DNA of 64,000 bases. It comes from Rossellomorea aquimaris (lineage in GTDB: Bacteria; Bacillota; Bacilli; Bacillales; Bacillaceae_B). Each line of letters opens with the position of its first letter. The first letter of the stretch is position 1. Under the pieces are notes generated by a model, which had not been told where the DNA came from, searched no databases, and worked only from the letters and a program-made list of their open reading frames with translations. The stretch is from NCBI RefSeq assembly GCF_000935355.1, contig NZ_JXZC01000008.1:62001-126000 (forward strand), given 5' to 3'. The position numbers and the translations under genes were made by a program. Of the stretch, positions 40,277 to 49,723 are shown one piece after another.

Positions 40277-41801
40277 TTGTCGTTTCCTCCTTTGTTTTGG
40301 TTGGTTTGATTAGTGTGCTAAGCGTTGTTTGCTGAAGCCACTGGTTGGCTTTTTCTATGTCTTTCGAGAAGATGCGATCCTTAGTGATGGAAGGAATGAT
40401 CTTTCTCGCTGCTTCATAAAATTGGCGTGTTTTGCTTGCCAGGAGGTCCGTCCCTCTATGTTCTGCTGCCTGCAGGTTGCAGATGAGTTCGACGGCGAGG
40501 ACTCTTCTTGTGTTCTGCAGGATTTGGTAAGCGTGTCGTGATCCGATGGTTCCCATGCTGACGTGGTCTTCCTGGTTGGCGGATGACGGGATGGAATCGA
40601 CGCTCGCTGGATGGGCGAGTGTTTTGTTTTCGGATACGAGTGATGCCGCACAGTATTGCATGATCATGGCACCGGATTGAAGTCCCGGTTGTGGACTAAG
40701 GAATGGTGGCAGATCATTCAGCTGCGGATTCACAAGTCGTTCGATCCGTCTTTCTGAAATGTTGGCAAGTTCAGCCACAGCGATCTTCATGAAATCCATG
40801 GCAAAGGCGATTGGCTGTCCATGGAAGTTCCCTCCTGAAATGACCTTTTCTCCGTCATCAAAAATGAGCGGATTATCGGTTGCGGCGTTCATTTCGATTT
40901 CCAGCTTTTCTTTTACATAGTCAAGTGCCTGCCAGGATGCTCCGTGTACTTGCGGGATGCATCGTAACGAGTAGGCGTCCTGGACTCTGAGTTCTCCTTG
41001 CTTCGTTGTCAACTTGCTGTTTTCCAGGTAATCCCGGATTCTTTTTGCCGTTGCGACCTGTTGAGGATAGCCCCTTACTAAATGAATATCTTCGTCGAAG
41101 GCATCCATGATCCCTCTAAGTCCCTCCAAGGTCAGACTTGCAATCATCTCGCTTTGGAAAGCCAGTTCCTCTGCTTCCAGGTATCCGATGACCCCCATCG
41201 CCGTCATCGCTTGGGTTCCATTGATGAGTGCCAATCCTTCTTTTGCCTGAAGCTGGATCGGGAAGATATTTTCTTTTGAAAGGACAGGCAGGGTTTGATG
41301 TACCTCTCCTTGATAGTGGACCTCGCCTTCTCCCATCAATGCAAGAGCCAGATGAGAAAGTGGCGCTAAGTCTCCGCTTGCTCCAAGTGACCCCTGCTGT
41401 GGGACCACTGGATGGATTCCTTTGTTCAAGAACTCGGCCAGTCTTTCGACGATCACTGGTCTAACACCAGAATACCCTTTTAAAAGAGCGTTGCATCTCA
41501 GTAGAAGCATGGCACGTGAAACGTTCTCTGGGAACGGATCACCCACTCCACACGCATGGGAGTGAATCAGATTCAGCTGAAGCTCCTCCACATCATCCGC
41601 ATCAATCAACACATCACTGAACTTTCCAAAGCCCGTGTTGATCCCATACACCACACGCTTCTCCTTCACAATCCGCTCAACCGCCTCGCGACTCTTCCGC
41701 ACCCGCTCCATACTAACCGGCGAAAGCACCACATCCTCCTTCCCATAAATAACCCTCTTCGCCTCATCCAGCGTCAAACTACAACCCGTCAACTCCACCA
41801 T
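40269..41801 (-). CDS. hutH: Histidine ammonia-lyase
   Basis: 510 residues from the ATG at 41801, six bases after AGAGGTG; a GTG at 41810 lies inside that site. Active-site G-A-S-G-D-L-A-P forms the MIO cofactor from Ala-Ser-Gly. It deaminates histidine to urocanate. A repeat copy encodes R-G-T-D-L-L in the C-terminal region. Expression should depend on HutP at the upstream terminator. Confidence 0.95.
40443..40456 (-). repeat. REP-like copy inside hutH
   Basis: GAGGTCCGTCCCTC; read as R-G-T-D-L-L. Confidence 0.75.
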
Positions 41802-41824
41802 TACAATCACCTCTTCATATTTTT

Positions 41825-41940
41825 AGGGACGGACCTCTCTACATTGCCTCTACACAACCTCAGTCTCGCTTAACCCCTCTAAATCGCTATTATTGTTGTT
41901 GCGTTCTTTAACGCTTTAAACCACTCCGGGACGGACCTCC
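41825..41940 (-). repeat. Two REP-like copies in direct orientation, hutP-hutH gap
   Basis: AGGGACGGACCTC (41825-41837) and GGGACGGACCTCC (41928-41940) lie in the same orientation between hutP and hutH, 103 bp apart, on the hutH side of the regulatory terminator. Confidence 0.75.
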
Positions 41941-41997
41941 GAATCCTCACTGCCCAATCCCTAAAGAGTCTCTTGACCCCAAAATTCCACACAAAAA

Positions 41998-42039
41998 GAG
42001 GCTCGACCAAAGACAGACTTCTGCCGTTGGTCGAGCCTC
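41998..42039 (-). terminator. HutP-controlled terminator between hutP and hutH
   Basis: GAGGCTCGACCAA pairs over 13 bp with TTGGTCGAGCCTC; on the minus strand T5 follows. In B. subtilis HutP plus L-histidine and Mg2+ prevents termination at the equivalent place by binding NAG triplets; I infer the same here. Confidence 0.8.
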
Positions 42040-42071
42040 CTTTCAACTAATATCTTTAGGCTCTAAATTAT

Positions 42072-42518
42072 TTAAATATGATTAATTCCAAGTCCGATTG
42101 TCTCATGCTCCAGGCCCTTTATGGGCGCACCAATCGTTCCGTATAAAGCAACCGCGATCCACTCGCCTTCTTCTTCACTCTCATATGGAGTTCCCCTAAC
42201 AACCGAAAAGCGCAATCCCACCGTGCGCAGGATCTCACCCAATTGCGTATGGCCGCGGGTCACACCCGTTAATGCCTCCATGATGGCGTGATATAAGGCA
42301 TGCATTTCCCGGTACAAATCTTCACGGACAAGATCACTTCGTTTTGCTGCCGTTTCAATCGCAGCAACGATTTTCTGACTGTCCATGGATCCGATTTTCC
42401 CGGTGCAGTAACTCCAATTCAGTTCATTGAAATGCCGGTTCCACTCTTCTTCATCCTTGTCTACGAGCAGAAGAAGCATGGCGTTCTTTCCGATACGAGT
42501 ATGATCTGTCTTTTCCAA
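42072..42518 (-). CDS. hutP: HutP RNA-binding antiterminator
   Basis: 148 residues with the conserved histidine-binding and RNA-binding segments (V-T-R-G, T-V-G-L-R-F, R-G-x-[16 protein letters not shown]). It senses histidine and lets RNA polymerase enter hutHUIG. The start is a TTG at 42518, ten bases after AAGGTG. First gene of the operon. Confidence 0.93.
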   Translation of the reverse strand: MEKTDHTRIGKNAMLLLLVDKDEEEWNRHFNELNWSYCTGKIGSMDSQKIVAAIETAAKRSDLVREDLYREMHALYHAIMEALTGVTRGHTQLGEILRTVGLRFSVVRGTPYESEEEGEWIAVALYGTIGAPIKGLEHETIGLGINHI

Positions 42519-42707
42519 GTGGCATTCGCACCTTACATGAAAATTCTAAAAATACTAATAACTACTTATATTGTATGGTCTGTTTCATAAGAGGTCAACG
42601 AAAAAAGTGCTGATTTTAGAAACTTAGAGAGGTAGTTTGGTAGCGTGGTAAAGGGTTTTGGGGAGAACTAAGGTGAAAACGCAGGTGGTGTGCCATGGAT
42701 TACATTG

Positions 42708-42721
42708 GAGGTCCGTCCCTC
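42708..42721 (+). repeat. REP-like repeat in the hutP upstream gap
   Basis: GAGGTCCGTCCCTC between hutP and the 42792 gene, on the downstream side of the RAYT region. Confidence 0.75.
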
Positions 42722-42747
42722 AATCACTCTACTGTCTGAAGTGCTTT

Positions 42748-42781
42748 AAAAAAGACGTACCTATTCAGTTTAGGTTCGTCT
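42748..42781 (-). terminator. Terminator of the 42792 gene
   Basis: AGACGTACCTA and TAGGTTCGTCT form an 11-bp stem with one mismatch; a T6 run follows on the minus strand. Confidence 0.75.
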
Positions 42782-42791
42782 GATTCCTCCT

Positions 42792-43274
42792 TTACTCTTC
42801 TTGTTTTTTTCCTTTTCCTTTATATACTTGAGGATTGTTCATGAGGTAGGTGACAGTTCCTTCATCACTCTTCATGCTTAGATAGGATAAAATGTCATTT
42901 TTGTCTTCATTAGTCAGTGGCTCATCCATGGGGTATAAAGGTTTGATGTTTAAAAGCTCTGCACCATTTCGTTTCTCGAGCACTATTTTACAATCCTTTG
43001 GCTCCTTGTCCCCTATGCGGACAAACTTGAACGGGATCGAGTGATTCCGATCAATTGGAACGGCAAACAGAGTGGTGAATCCAACCGTCTCCAGAATCTT
43101 ATCTGAATACATGATGCTTTCAAGTGCATGTGAAAATCCAGGGGGGCGGTTCACAACAACCAGCTTGTTGTAATAATGTTGGCCTTGAAACACAACTAAA
43201 TGCTTCTTCGATTTCTTGATGCTCCTCTTTGAAACGTGAAAATCCTCAAACACCAATATAAAGTCTTTTTTCAT
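42792..43274 (-). CDS. Hypothetical protein of 160 residues
   Basis: A soluble protein with a basic N-terminal third (S-K-R-S-I-K-K-S-K-K) and a Lys-rich C-terminal tail, preceded by GAGGAGAAAG. It has its own terminator. I recognise no family; it lies between hut and the RAYT gene. Confidence 0.6.
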   Translation of the reverse strand: MKKDFILVFEDFHVSKRSIKKSKKHLVVFQGQHYYNKLVVVNRPPGFSHALESIMYSDKILETVGFTTLFAVPIDRNHSIPFKFVRIGDKEPKDCKIVLEKRNGAELLNIKPLYPMDEPLTNEDKNDILSYLSMKSDEGTVTYLMNNPQVYKGKGKKQEE

Positions 43275-43364
43275 TCTTTCTCCTCCTCGAAATAGGAATT
43301 TGGTCCTACAAAGATGGATTTCGACATAAATATCTGTTTTCCTTCATTTTTTTACAAAAATAAT

Positions 43365-43958
43365 TTAATTTTTTACAATTTTAATTGTATTTTCACCAAA
43401 TTCCTCATTTGGGACTTCCTTTTCTACTTCTTGGTCTACATATTCTTTATAACGTTTCACTTCTGAATCTGGAAAATAGGCCAGGGTCCTCTCCTTTGAT
43501 AGGAGGGGATTGTCGATGGAATGAACATATGAGGGGTAGCTGCTCCATGGATAATACTCGGGGACTACTGTAAGTTTGGCTTTGACAGGGTTTTGATGAA
43601 TATATCTACTGACCTTAATAAAATAGGCTGGGGTGTCAATCTTGGTGGATCCATATCTCCCCTGAAAAACATGGCCGACATAATCGTATTTTTTATTGAA
43701 ATAAATGGCGTAACGGGTATGAAGGATTCTGAAGATCTGCTGGGGTGGAATGTCATGGGTTTCGATCAGAAGATGAATGTGGTTGGACATCAAACAGTAA
43801 GCGTGGATAGTAAAGGGATACTTGTCTTTCGTTTCCTGCAGATAGGATAAATATTTCTTTCGGTCTTCAATGTCATGAAACAAGTCTTGCTTCCGGTTCC
43901 CTCTCGCTGTCACATGATAAGTGGCTCCCGGACACCACTCCCGAGGCGTTCGTACCAT
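43365..43958 (-). CDS. REP-associated tyrosine transposase (RAYT, Y1/IS200-like)
   Basis: 197 residues with the RAYT signature order: A-R-G-N-R near the N-terminus, H-A-Y-C-L-M-S-N-H-I-H-L-L-I with the HUH metal pair, F-Q-G-R-Y, and Y-I-H-Q-N-P-V-K-A carrying the probable catalytic tyrosine. RAYTs are single-copy, HUH-type nucleases that recognise and spread REP sequences. REP-like 14-mers lie on either side (42708-42721 and 44039-44052) and 27 copies occur in the window, so this is the likely enzyme for them. RBS GGAGTGA. Confidence 0.85.
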   Translation of the reverse strand: MVRTPREWCPGATYHVTARGNRKQDLFHDIEDRKKYLSYLQETKDKYPFTIHAYCLMSNHIHLLIETHDIPPQQIFRILHTRYAIYFNKKYDYVGHVFQGRYGSTKIDTPAYFIKVSRYIHQNPVKAKLTVVPEYYPWSSYPSYVHSIDNPLLSKERTLAYFPDSEVKRYKEYVDQEVEKEVPNEEFGENTIKIVKN

Positions 43959-44038
43959 AACATCACTCCTTCGTTTAATTCAAACAGAATTTCGTACAAT
44001 TACCTATTCGACATAACTCCGCAAAATCCTCTTTTTTT

Positions 44039-44120
44039 GAGGGACGGACCTCTGGAAATTTGCAAAGGGCGTTAAATCAGGCTGGTTATCTCCAATGTAA
44101 ACTTTAGAGGTCCGTCCCTC
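44039..44120. repeat. REP-like inverted pair beside the RAYT gene
   Basis: GAGGGACGGACCTC (44039-44052) faces GAGGTCCGTCCCTC (44107-44120) across 54 bp. The pair lies about 80 bp upstream of the RAYT start, the BIME-like arrangement expected at a RAYT locus. Confidence 0.85.
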
Positions 44121-44124
44121 ATCT

Positions 44125-44340
44125 TTATTCTTCTATTAGTAGGTAATTTCTTCTGGTTGCCCCGCTGGTAAAGCTGTTTTGAGAATAGTAGATTACACGC
44201 TGTTTGCCGTTATGTTTAGTACTGAATACCAGATTTGTTTCTGACCTCAACCGGATCCATTTGACCTTTCCCGTTAAACTGGGTCTCGCTTCCACTATAT
44301 ACGTAGCATGAATCTTTCTCCCTTTGTTCCGATCTCCCAT
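44125..44340 (-). CDS. Small basic hypothetical protein
   Basis: 71 residues from the ATG at 44340, after AAAGGTGG; a TTG 24 bases earlier is the alternative. Lys/Arg-rich, no membrane segment. Its stop lies 5 bp from a repeat pair. No family recognised. Confidence 0.45.
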   Translation of the reverse strand: MGDRNKGRKIHATYIVEARPSLTGKVKWIRLRSETNLVFSTKHNGKQRVIYYSQNSFTSGATRRNYLLIEE

Positions 44341-44537
44341 TCTATCTTCCACCTTTACCCCCAATTCGACAAAATTACAATTATATTTACATTTTAATAC
44401 GTTTTAATGTAATTTTGTATACCTTTTCCAGATTATCTTCATTTGTAATCAATAATCGTATTTCAAATCGTGTAATTTCCCATTGATCTCTATTAAAACC
44501 TTTATCTTGAAGAAAAAAGGGATAGTGGGTGAATAGA

Positions 44538-44954
44538 ATGGACTTACATATAGAGTTGAAGCATTATCGGAATGACGTATTGGAGCTTACTCAGAGAGAA
44601 GCCGCCTCTCGTTTAAATATCAATCAGAGTACGTTATCAAACTATGAGAACGGCACAAGGGACATCCCGTATAAAATGCTCCTTACCTTCAAAGAAGTCT
44701 ATAAGATTCCCACCCATGAAATGAACCGGATTATGTATGGTGAGGAAAGTGGAAGTCTTGGTGGTAATGGTCACGATCCCATGATCCTGAGAGAAAACTT
44801 CGAAGACCAAGAAAATAGGGCAATCCTGAAGATCCTTCAAGATTACCCAAAATTCAAACGTACCCTATCCTCCCTCACCTACTTCACAGAAAAACGCAAA
44901 GAAAAATTCATCACCCAGGTCAATCATCTTTATCAGACGATGAAGGATTGGTGA
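44538..44954 (+). CDS. XRE-family transcriptional regulator
   Basis: 138 residues (or 141 from the GTG at 44529). N-terminal HTH with L-T-Q-R-E-A-A-S-R-L-N and S-T-L-S-N-Y-E-N-G, then an unassigned helical C-terminus. Monocistronic and followed by a repeat pair. Its targets are unknown. Confidence 0.75.
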   Translation: MDLHIELKHYRNDVLELTQREAASRLNINQSTLSNYENGTRDIPYKMLLTFKEVYKIPTHEMNRIMYGEESGSLGGNGHDPMILRENFEDQENRAILKILQDYPKFKRTLSSLTYFTEKRKEKFITQVNHLYQTMKDW

Positions 44955-44969
44955 TTCGAGGGTGATTCG

Positions 44970-45061
44970 AGGGACGGACCTCGAGAGACCCCGACTAGAA
45001 TTATAAATATGAAGAAAGCGGCATTTTATCTTTATTGTTCTATTATTAAAGGTCCGTCCCT
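44970..45061. repeat. REP-like inverted pair after the XRE gene
   Basis: GAGGGACGGACCTC (44970-44983) and AAGGTCCGTCCCT (45049-45061) face each other across 65 bp; the interior is unlike that of the other pairs. Confidence 0.8.
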
Positions 45062-45089
45062 AATAACGAGTTCCCAATCTAAACAACCA

Positions 45090-45130
45090 AAAAGCGCTGA
45101 GATTCCCATTAAGGATTCTACAGCGCTTTT
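45090..45130 (-). terminator. Terminator overlapping the 45118 gene stop
   Basis: AAAAGCGCTG and CAGCGCTTTT form a 10-bp stem; the right arm encodes the last codons of the 53-residue ORF and the U tract lies on the minus strand side. Confidence 0.65.
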
Positions 45131-45279
45131 CGACTTTGGGTTAGAGAATATCCAGTCTGTAATTCTTGTTTCAACCAATCAATCATTTTATCTGTATTCA
45201 TATCGCCCTGCTGACCCTTGTCATAAGCTTTCTGGATCACAGAGAGAACGTATTGTTCCTTGCTCACGTTTCCTTTCAA
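45118..45279 (-). CDS. 53-residue soluble small protein
   Basis: A leftward TTG frame eight bases after AGGAGG, encoding an amphipathic helical peptide (S-K-E-Q-Y-V-L-S-V-I-Q-K-A-Y core, then D-K-M-I-D-W-L-K-Q-E-L). The excellent ribosome site and matching terminator make it a likely gene, missed by length cut-offs. No family recognised. Confidence 0.6.
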   Translation of the reverse strand: MKGNVSKEQYVLSVIQKAYDKGQQGDMNTDKMIDWLKQELQTGYSLTQSRKAL

Positions 45280-45560
45280 AAAGACAACCTCCTACAATAT
45301 AAAACAGTTTCTATCACTTTATTACACTATTAGAGGGAAGTTCAAACATCAATTACTAGATATATTACCATATATATACAAGATTCCACAAAATATTTTT
45401 CGACATCATTCAAAATAAATAGGTGATAAGACCTATTAAAAATTAGCATATATTTCCGATAAAATGTTGGTATGGGGAAAAATTAGCGTTCGTCAAAAAT
45501 ATATATAACACGTTCGTTATTGTCTAGCAGCTTCAAGTCGGGAAAAGGGGGAAATAAAGA

Positions 45561-45689
45561 GTGGCATTTTTAACGCCGGAAGAGGCAATGAGAAAGAAGA
45601 AGACACAGAAAGTAGTTACATACGTAAGTTTCGTTATTATTACGATTCTACTAATTGCAGGGACAACCTACTTAACTTATCAAGCATAA
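45561..45689 (+). CDS. 42-residue single-TM protein
   Basis: A GTG frame nine bases after AAGGGGG. A short cytoplasmic N-terminus with R-K-K-K is followed by one hydrophobic helix (about 18-38). A terminator follows eight bases after the stop. No family recognised. Confidence 0.6.
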   Translation: MAFLTPEEAMRKKKTQKVVTYVSFVIITILLIAGTTYLTYQA

Positions 45690-45696
45690 ACTGACC

Positions 45697-45721
45697 AAAA
45701 GCGTCCATTCGACGCTTTTTT
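45697..45721 (+). terminator. Terminator of the 42-residue gene
   Basis: AAAAGCGTC-CATTC-GACGCTTTTTT. Confidence 0.85.
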
Positions 45722-45818
45722 ATTTTATTTCGCAATTCGTTCTACAATATATGGAAAAGTTCGATGATTTTCGATAGAATAAGAGATGGAATCTATTCAA
45801 GTTGGAGGACAACATTTT

Positions 45819-46484
45819 ATGCATAGAGAAGTCAGACTATTCAGGGGTTTGAAACAGCCATCAATCTTCTTTTATCAACTTAATGAGATGGAGCAATTAA
45901 AAGGGTATAAGAAACGAGTCTCATTTCTTTTCTTATTATCCATTGTTATATTCGGTTTGATTTCATCTTTCGGAATAGGAATGGACCCTTTGTCTAAAGA
46001 ATTGACGAAGCTATCCCCGACTGTATTAGAGTTGGAGAAATTTTTATTTTTCTTAGGCAGGCTTATAGCCGGAATGCTTTATGCAGCCATTATCCTCTTT
46101 TTTTCATCATTAATTTTCTGGACCATTTCCAATGAAGGAGAATACCGTAAACTGGTGATCACTCAAGGTCTGGTCTTAATCATTTTATTATTAGAAAAAC
46201 TCACCTATATACCATTATCCCTATTCTTTTCACTTGAATGGTACTCTTCACCACTCTCCTTAGGGGTAATTACTCAATATATAACGTCAAAATCATATGT
46301 GATCTATTTACTGGGAAGTTTCTCCCTTTTTAAAGTTTGGGTTTTCTACATCCAATATAAAGGCATCAAACAGTTGACCAATCAAAAAAACTGGATCATC
46401 TGGTTAGTGATTCTCTTGACCAATCTTTTCTTGTGGTCCCTTAACGCACTACTGGCTTTCTTAAACATATCAACCTTAATTTAA
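45819..46484 (+). CDS. Yip1-like multi-TM protein (YknW-like)
   Basis: 221 residues from the ATG at 45819 after GGAGG; an upstream in-frame ATG at 45786 lacks a site. Five or so membrane helices after a soluble N-terminus, resembling Yip1-domain proteins. The next gene is an HlyD-like adaptor, the YknW-YknX order of B. subtilis, which underlies the comparison. No ABC ATPase or permease (YknYZ) follows. Confidence 0.55.
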   Translation: MHREVRLFRGLKQPSIFFYQLNEMEQLKGYKKRVSFLFLLSIVIFGLISSFGIGMDPLSKELTKLSPTVLELEKFLFFLGRLIAGMLYAAIILFFSSLIFWTISNEGEYRKLVITQGLVLIILLLEKLTYIPLSLFFSLEWYSSPLSLGVITQYITSKSYVIYLLGSFSLFKVWVFYIQYKGIKQLTNQKNWIIWLVILLTNLFLWSLNALLAFLNISTLI

Positions 46485-46503
46485 CTATCCAAAGGCTGTG
46501 AAC

Positions 46504-47743
46504 ATGATGAATAGAAGAACCATTTTTTATAGCACTTTAACACTCTCTCTCTTGTTTGTTGGTGCGAATACATATCTCATTGAAAAAGCGAACAGCAAGG
46601 TCGACCGCGAAGTCCGGGTAGCCAATTGGGAAATCAGCGGAACAGGAGATCTGGCTAAAGAGCTTCCAAAACCGGGTGTCGTGACAGCTGAAGAAGAAAG
46701 CTACATCTATTTCAACGACGAATTTGGATCCTTCAAGAAATTCCTGGTTAAAGAAGGTGACCAGGTGAAATCCGGAACGCCACTTTATGAATACGAAGTA
46801 ACCGATCAAACTCAGCAAAAAAAATGTTCTGGAATCAGAAGTGGAACAATTGGAAGATGAGATCGATAGTATCGAAGACAATATCGACGATTTGGAAAGC
46901 CTGGAATCATCCCTTCCCTCCACTTCTACGGACGATAAAGAAATTCCAATTGATGCTAGTGCGCTTCAGTCGGAGTTTGATATAAAAAAAGAAATCGCCG
47001 CTAAAGAATTAGAAATCGACCGTTTAGAAAATCAAATCGAAAATCTTGAACGCCAAATTTCTGATATCGAATCGTATGAAACAACATTGACGGTTCAAAG
47101 CAGCGTGGACGGGACAATCAAGGATCTTTCACATGCGATCGATAATCCATTGATTACGATCGCCTCACAGTCCACCATCGTAACGACTGATCTTACGGAA
47201 AAAGAAATCGTGACGGTAGAGGAGAATATGAGCGCAATGATTCAATCTGACATTGAGAAAAAGACTCAAAAAGGAATCGTGACCAGTGTTGCCACCCTCC
47301 CTAAAAACGATCCGCACCTGCAAACGGATAGCATGTATCCTGTGGAAGTGAAGCTTCAGGATACTGATAACAAGCTTCTTCCCGGTCATCATGTTTTCCT
47401 ATCGATCATTACGGAGGAAGTAAAAGGGGCATTTGTCGTGCCTGTAACTGCAATTGAAAAAGAAGGCTCTTCTGCATTCATCTGGATCCTCACTGAAAAA
47501 GGGACCGTTGAACAGCGAAAAGTTGAAACAGGGCTCCAAGTAAATGGGCAGCAACAAATCAAATCAGGCGTGAAGGCCGGAGAATACTACATTGTTTATC
47601 CCGGCGACATTCCAGCGTTAGAAAATGGCACTCCTTTCATAACGGGGATTGACTGGAATAGGATCAAGCTGCGGGATTTGAAGAAAGTAGATCGCCCGAC
47701 AGTCTTGGAAAATCTGCTGGTAGGAATATTGGAACGGAAATAA
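46504..47743 (+). pseudogene. HlyD/YknX-like efflux adaptor, frameshifted at A8
   Basis: The first frame (from ATG 46504 or 46507) has a signal-anchor and the start of a biotinyl-lipoyl-like domain, then stops soon after an A8 run at 46818-46825. The +1 frame continues at once with V-L-E-S-E-V-E-Q-L-E-D, a coiled coil, a second lipoyl half, a beta-barrel domain and a membrane-proximal domain to 47743. One A less would give a single adaptor of about 415 residues. Either the gene is broken, the base is a sequencing error, or slippage on A8 restores the protein. Confidence 0.7.
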
Positions 47744-47750
47744 CAGGATT

Positions 47751-47791
47751 AGCCGCATTTGAAACCGGAATGGTTTAGATGCGGCTTTTTT
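47751..47791 (+). terminator. Terminator after the adaptor gene
   Basis: AGCCGCAT and ATGCGGCT with an inner AACC/GGTT helix, followed by T6. Confidence 0.8.
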
Positions 47792-47891
47792 AATGAAATC
47801 ATGTCCCTAAGGACGATTCATTTTTCTATACATACTCCTTCCCAACCAACAAATACTATTGGTTAATCACTGACGAAAAGGAGCGCTCACC

Positions 47892-49511
47892 ATGAAAACA
47901 CTCAAACGCCTCATCATCCTCACACTCCTTCTATCCCTCCTGGCCTTTTCCTTCCCTGCGACCTGCCTTTTCGCCGCTCCAACGGCACCCAAGAAAAACG
48001 TCATCCTCATGATCATGGACGGCACCAACTCCGACGTCGTCACGTTGTCACGGTGGTACCGAGGGACGGACCTTCATTTAGATCGCATATTAACAGGCGG
48101 AGTCCGGACCTATTCGGATCAGTCGGCGATCACCGATTCCGCCGCAGCCGGGTCGGCCATGGCCACAGGTATGAAGACGAAAGCTGATTATATAGGAATG
48201 AACCCGGTTGGACGTCCCGTTCTGACCGTCCTTGAAGGTGCCAAGCTGTCAGGCTACAAGACCGGCATCGTAGCCACCTCCCCTATCCAGCATGCCACCC
48301 CGGCCGCGTTCACTTCCCATGTCCTCAATCGTGAAGAATTTGGAGATATCGGCGAACAACAGGTGTACCAGGGTCTCGACGTTATCTTAGGCGGAGGTGC
48401 CGCCTGGCTGAAATCGAAAGCAAAAGACCACGTCAAAAACGATGACGGCATGCTGAAAACGAAAGAAGTCAGTCGTGAGGATGGAGAAAATCTCGTGGAG
48501 GTCATCGGCTCAGAGGGCTATGATTTGATTTTGAAGAGGGACGGACTTCTGAATAGAACGGGATCATCCAAACTGTGGGGGGCGTTTGCCGAAGAAGATT
48601 TCGCCTATGAATTGGATCGGAAGACGTTGAACCCTGATGAACCTTCCCTTGCGGAGATGACGGAGGCTGCGATCGACAGACTTTCTCAAGGGGAGGAGGG
48701 TTTCTTCTTAATGGTCGAGGGCAGCAAGGTGGATTGGGCCGCTCACAAAAATGATCCTGTAGGGATGATCAGCGAGGTACTGAGCTTTGACGATGCCGTT
48801 GGAGAAGCTCTTGCATATGCCCGCGAGGACGGTAATACGATGGTGATCGCCGTCACCGATCACGGGAACAGCGGGCTGACGCTTGGAAATCAGGGAACAA
48901 ATGGGGACTATAAACGTCAGCCTGTCGAGAGGTTTGTTGAACCTTTACGTAAAGCTGAGCTTACGGTTAAAGGTGCTGTTTCTCAACTTAAGGAGGATCG
49001 TTCCAATTTAAAAGAGGTCCTTTCAAACTATGGGTTAGGTAGTTTGAGTAAAAAAGATTTCTGCGCGATGGAGGATGCTTCCAAAAAAGTGGAGGATTTA
49101 GAGGGTGAAATGGTGAAACTGTTGGCGAAGCGGGCCAATCTTGGTTTTACGACACATGGACACACTGGAGAGGATGTCTTTTTGTATTCGTATGGCCCCG
49201 GGAAGCCTGTTGGCCTTATTGAAAACACGGACATTCCGAGAGCGATTTCTAAATATCTGGGATTTTCATTAACTTCCGGCGAATTTGCCTCCTGGTATGT
49301 GGATGGTGCAGAATTTTATCGTGAAAGAGGTTTTGACGTGAAGATCAAGGGACGGACCTCGAAAAATCCCGAGATGGTGGTGAAGCGTGGGGACGAAGAG
49401 CTGCGTTTTCCTGAAAATAAGGATTTTTATTTGAGAAATGGTGAAAAAGTGAGACTTAAGAGTGTGAATGTGTACGATGGGGAGACTTTTTATGTGCATG
49501 TGGAGGAGTAA
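47892..49511 (+). CDS. Secreted alkaline phosphatase (PhoA type)
   Basis: 539 residues with an N-terminal signal peptide (about 1-29). Metal motif I-M-D-G-T-N, nucleophile region D-S-A-A-A-G-S-A-M-A-T-G, and metal ligands in V-T-D-H-G-N-S-G and H-G-H-T-G. It is somewhat longer than B. subtilis PhoA/PhoB at the C-terminus. RBS AAAAGGAG. Three repeat copies are embedded: R-G-T-D-L-H, K-R-D-G-L-L and K-G-R-T-S-K. A Pho box was not identified. Confidence 0.9.
   Translation: MKTLKRLIILTLLLSLLAFSFPATCLFAAPTAPKKNVILMIMDGTNSDVVTLSRWYRGTDLHLDRILTGGVRTYSDQSAITDSAAAGSAMATGMKTKADYIGMNPVGRPVLTVLEGAKLSGYKTGIVATSPIQHATPAAFTSHVLNREEFGDIGEQQVYQGLDVILGGGAAWLKSKAKDHVKNDDGMLKTKEVSREDGENLVEVIGSEGYDLILKRDGLLNRTGSSKLWGAFAEEDFAYELDRKTLNPDEPSLAEMTEAAIDRLSQGEEGFFLMVEGSKVDWAAHKNDPVGMISEVLSFDDAVGEALAYAREDGNTMVIAVTDHGNSGLTLGNQGTNGDYKRQPVERFVEPLRKAELTVKGAVSQLKEDRSNLKEVLSNYGLGSLSKKDFCAMEDASKKVEDLEGEMVKLLAKRANLGFTTHGHTGEDVFLYSYGPGKPVGLIENTDIPRAISKYLGFSLTSGEFASWYVDGAEFYRERGFDVKIKGRTSKNPEMVVKRGDEELRFPENKDFYLRNGEKVRLKSVNVYDGETFYVHVEE
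48061..48074 (+). repeat. REP-like copy inside the phosphatase gene (1)
   Basis: GAGGGACGGACCTT; read as R-G-T-D-L. Confidence 0.75.
48536..48548 (+). repeat. REP-like copy inside the phosphatase gene (2, one mismatch)
   Basis: GAGGGACGGACTT; read as K-R-D-G-L. Confidence 0.55.
49347..49360 (+). repeat. REP-like copy inside the phosphatase gene (3)
   Basis: AAGGGACGGACCTC; read as K-G-R-T-S, the third forward frame. Confidence 0.7.
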
Positions 49512-49548
49512 GGCTGGTGTTGGGGAAGTTTTGAGTTGATTCTTGAGG

Positions 49549-49664
49549 TTTATTTTCAAATTCGGCCGGTTTGTTTTCAATTTTGGCGTTTTATTTTCAA
49601 ATTCGGGGGTTTTATTTTCAACTTTCGGGATTTATTTTCAAAAACGCACTTTTTATTTTCAAAT
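49549..49664 (+). repeat. Phased array A: six TTTATTTTCAA copies
   Basis: The core begins at 49549, 49570, 49590, 49611, 49631 and 49652: spacings 21, 20, 21, 20, 21. The 9-10 bp between cores vary. The region lies between the phosphatase gene and array B and encodes no credible protein. Confidence 0.85.
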
Positions 49665-49723
49665 CCACCAGGGACGACCGGTGCCAGGTAACTTTTTGAA
49701 GGTTTTTTACTCTTCTTCAAATT

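Noticed and set aside
45009..45302. 97-codon plus-strand ORF
   Set aside because: It starts inside a repeat pair and is antisense to the better-supported 53-residue gene.
47812..47891. Pho box upstream of the alkaline phosphatase
   Set aside because: No convincing series of TT(A/C/T)ACA hexamers at 11-bp spacing was seen.
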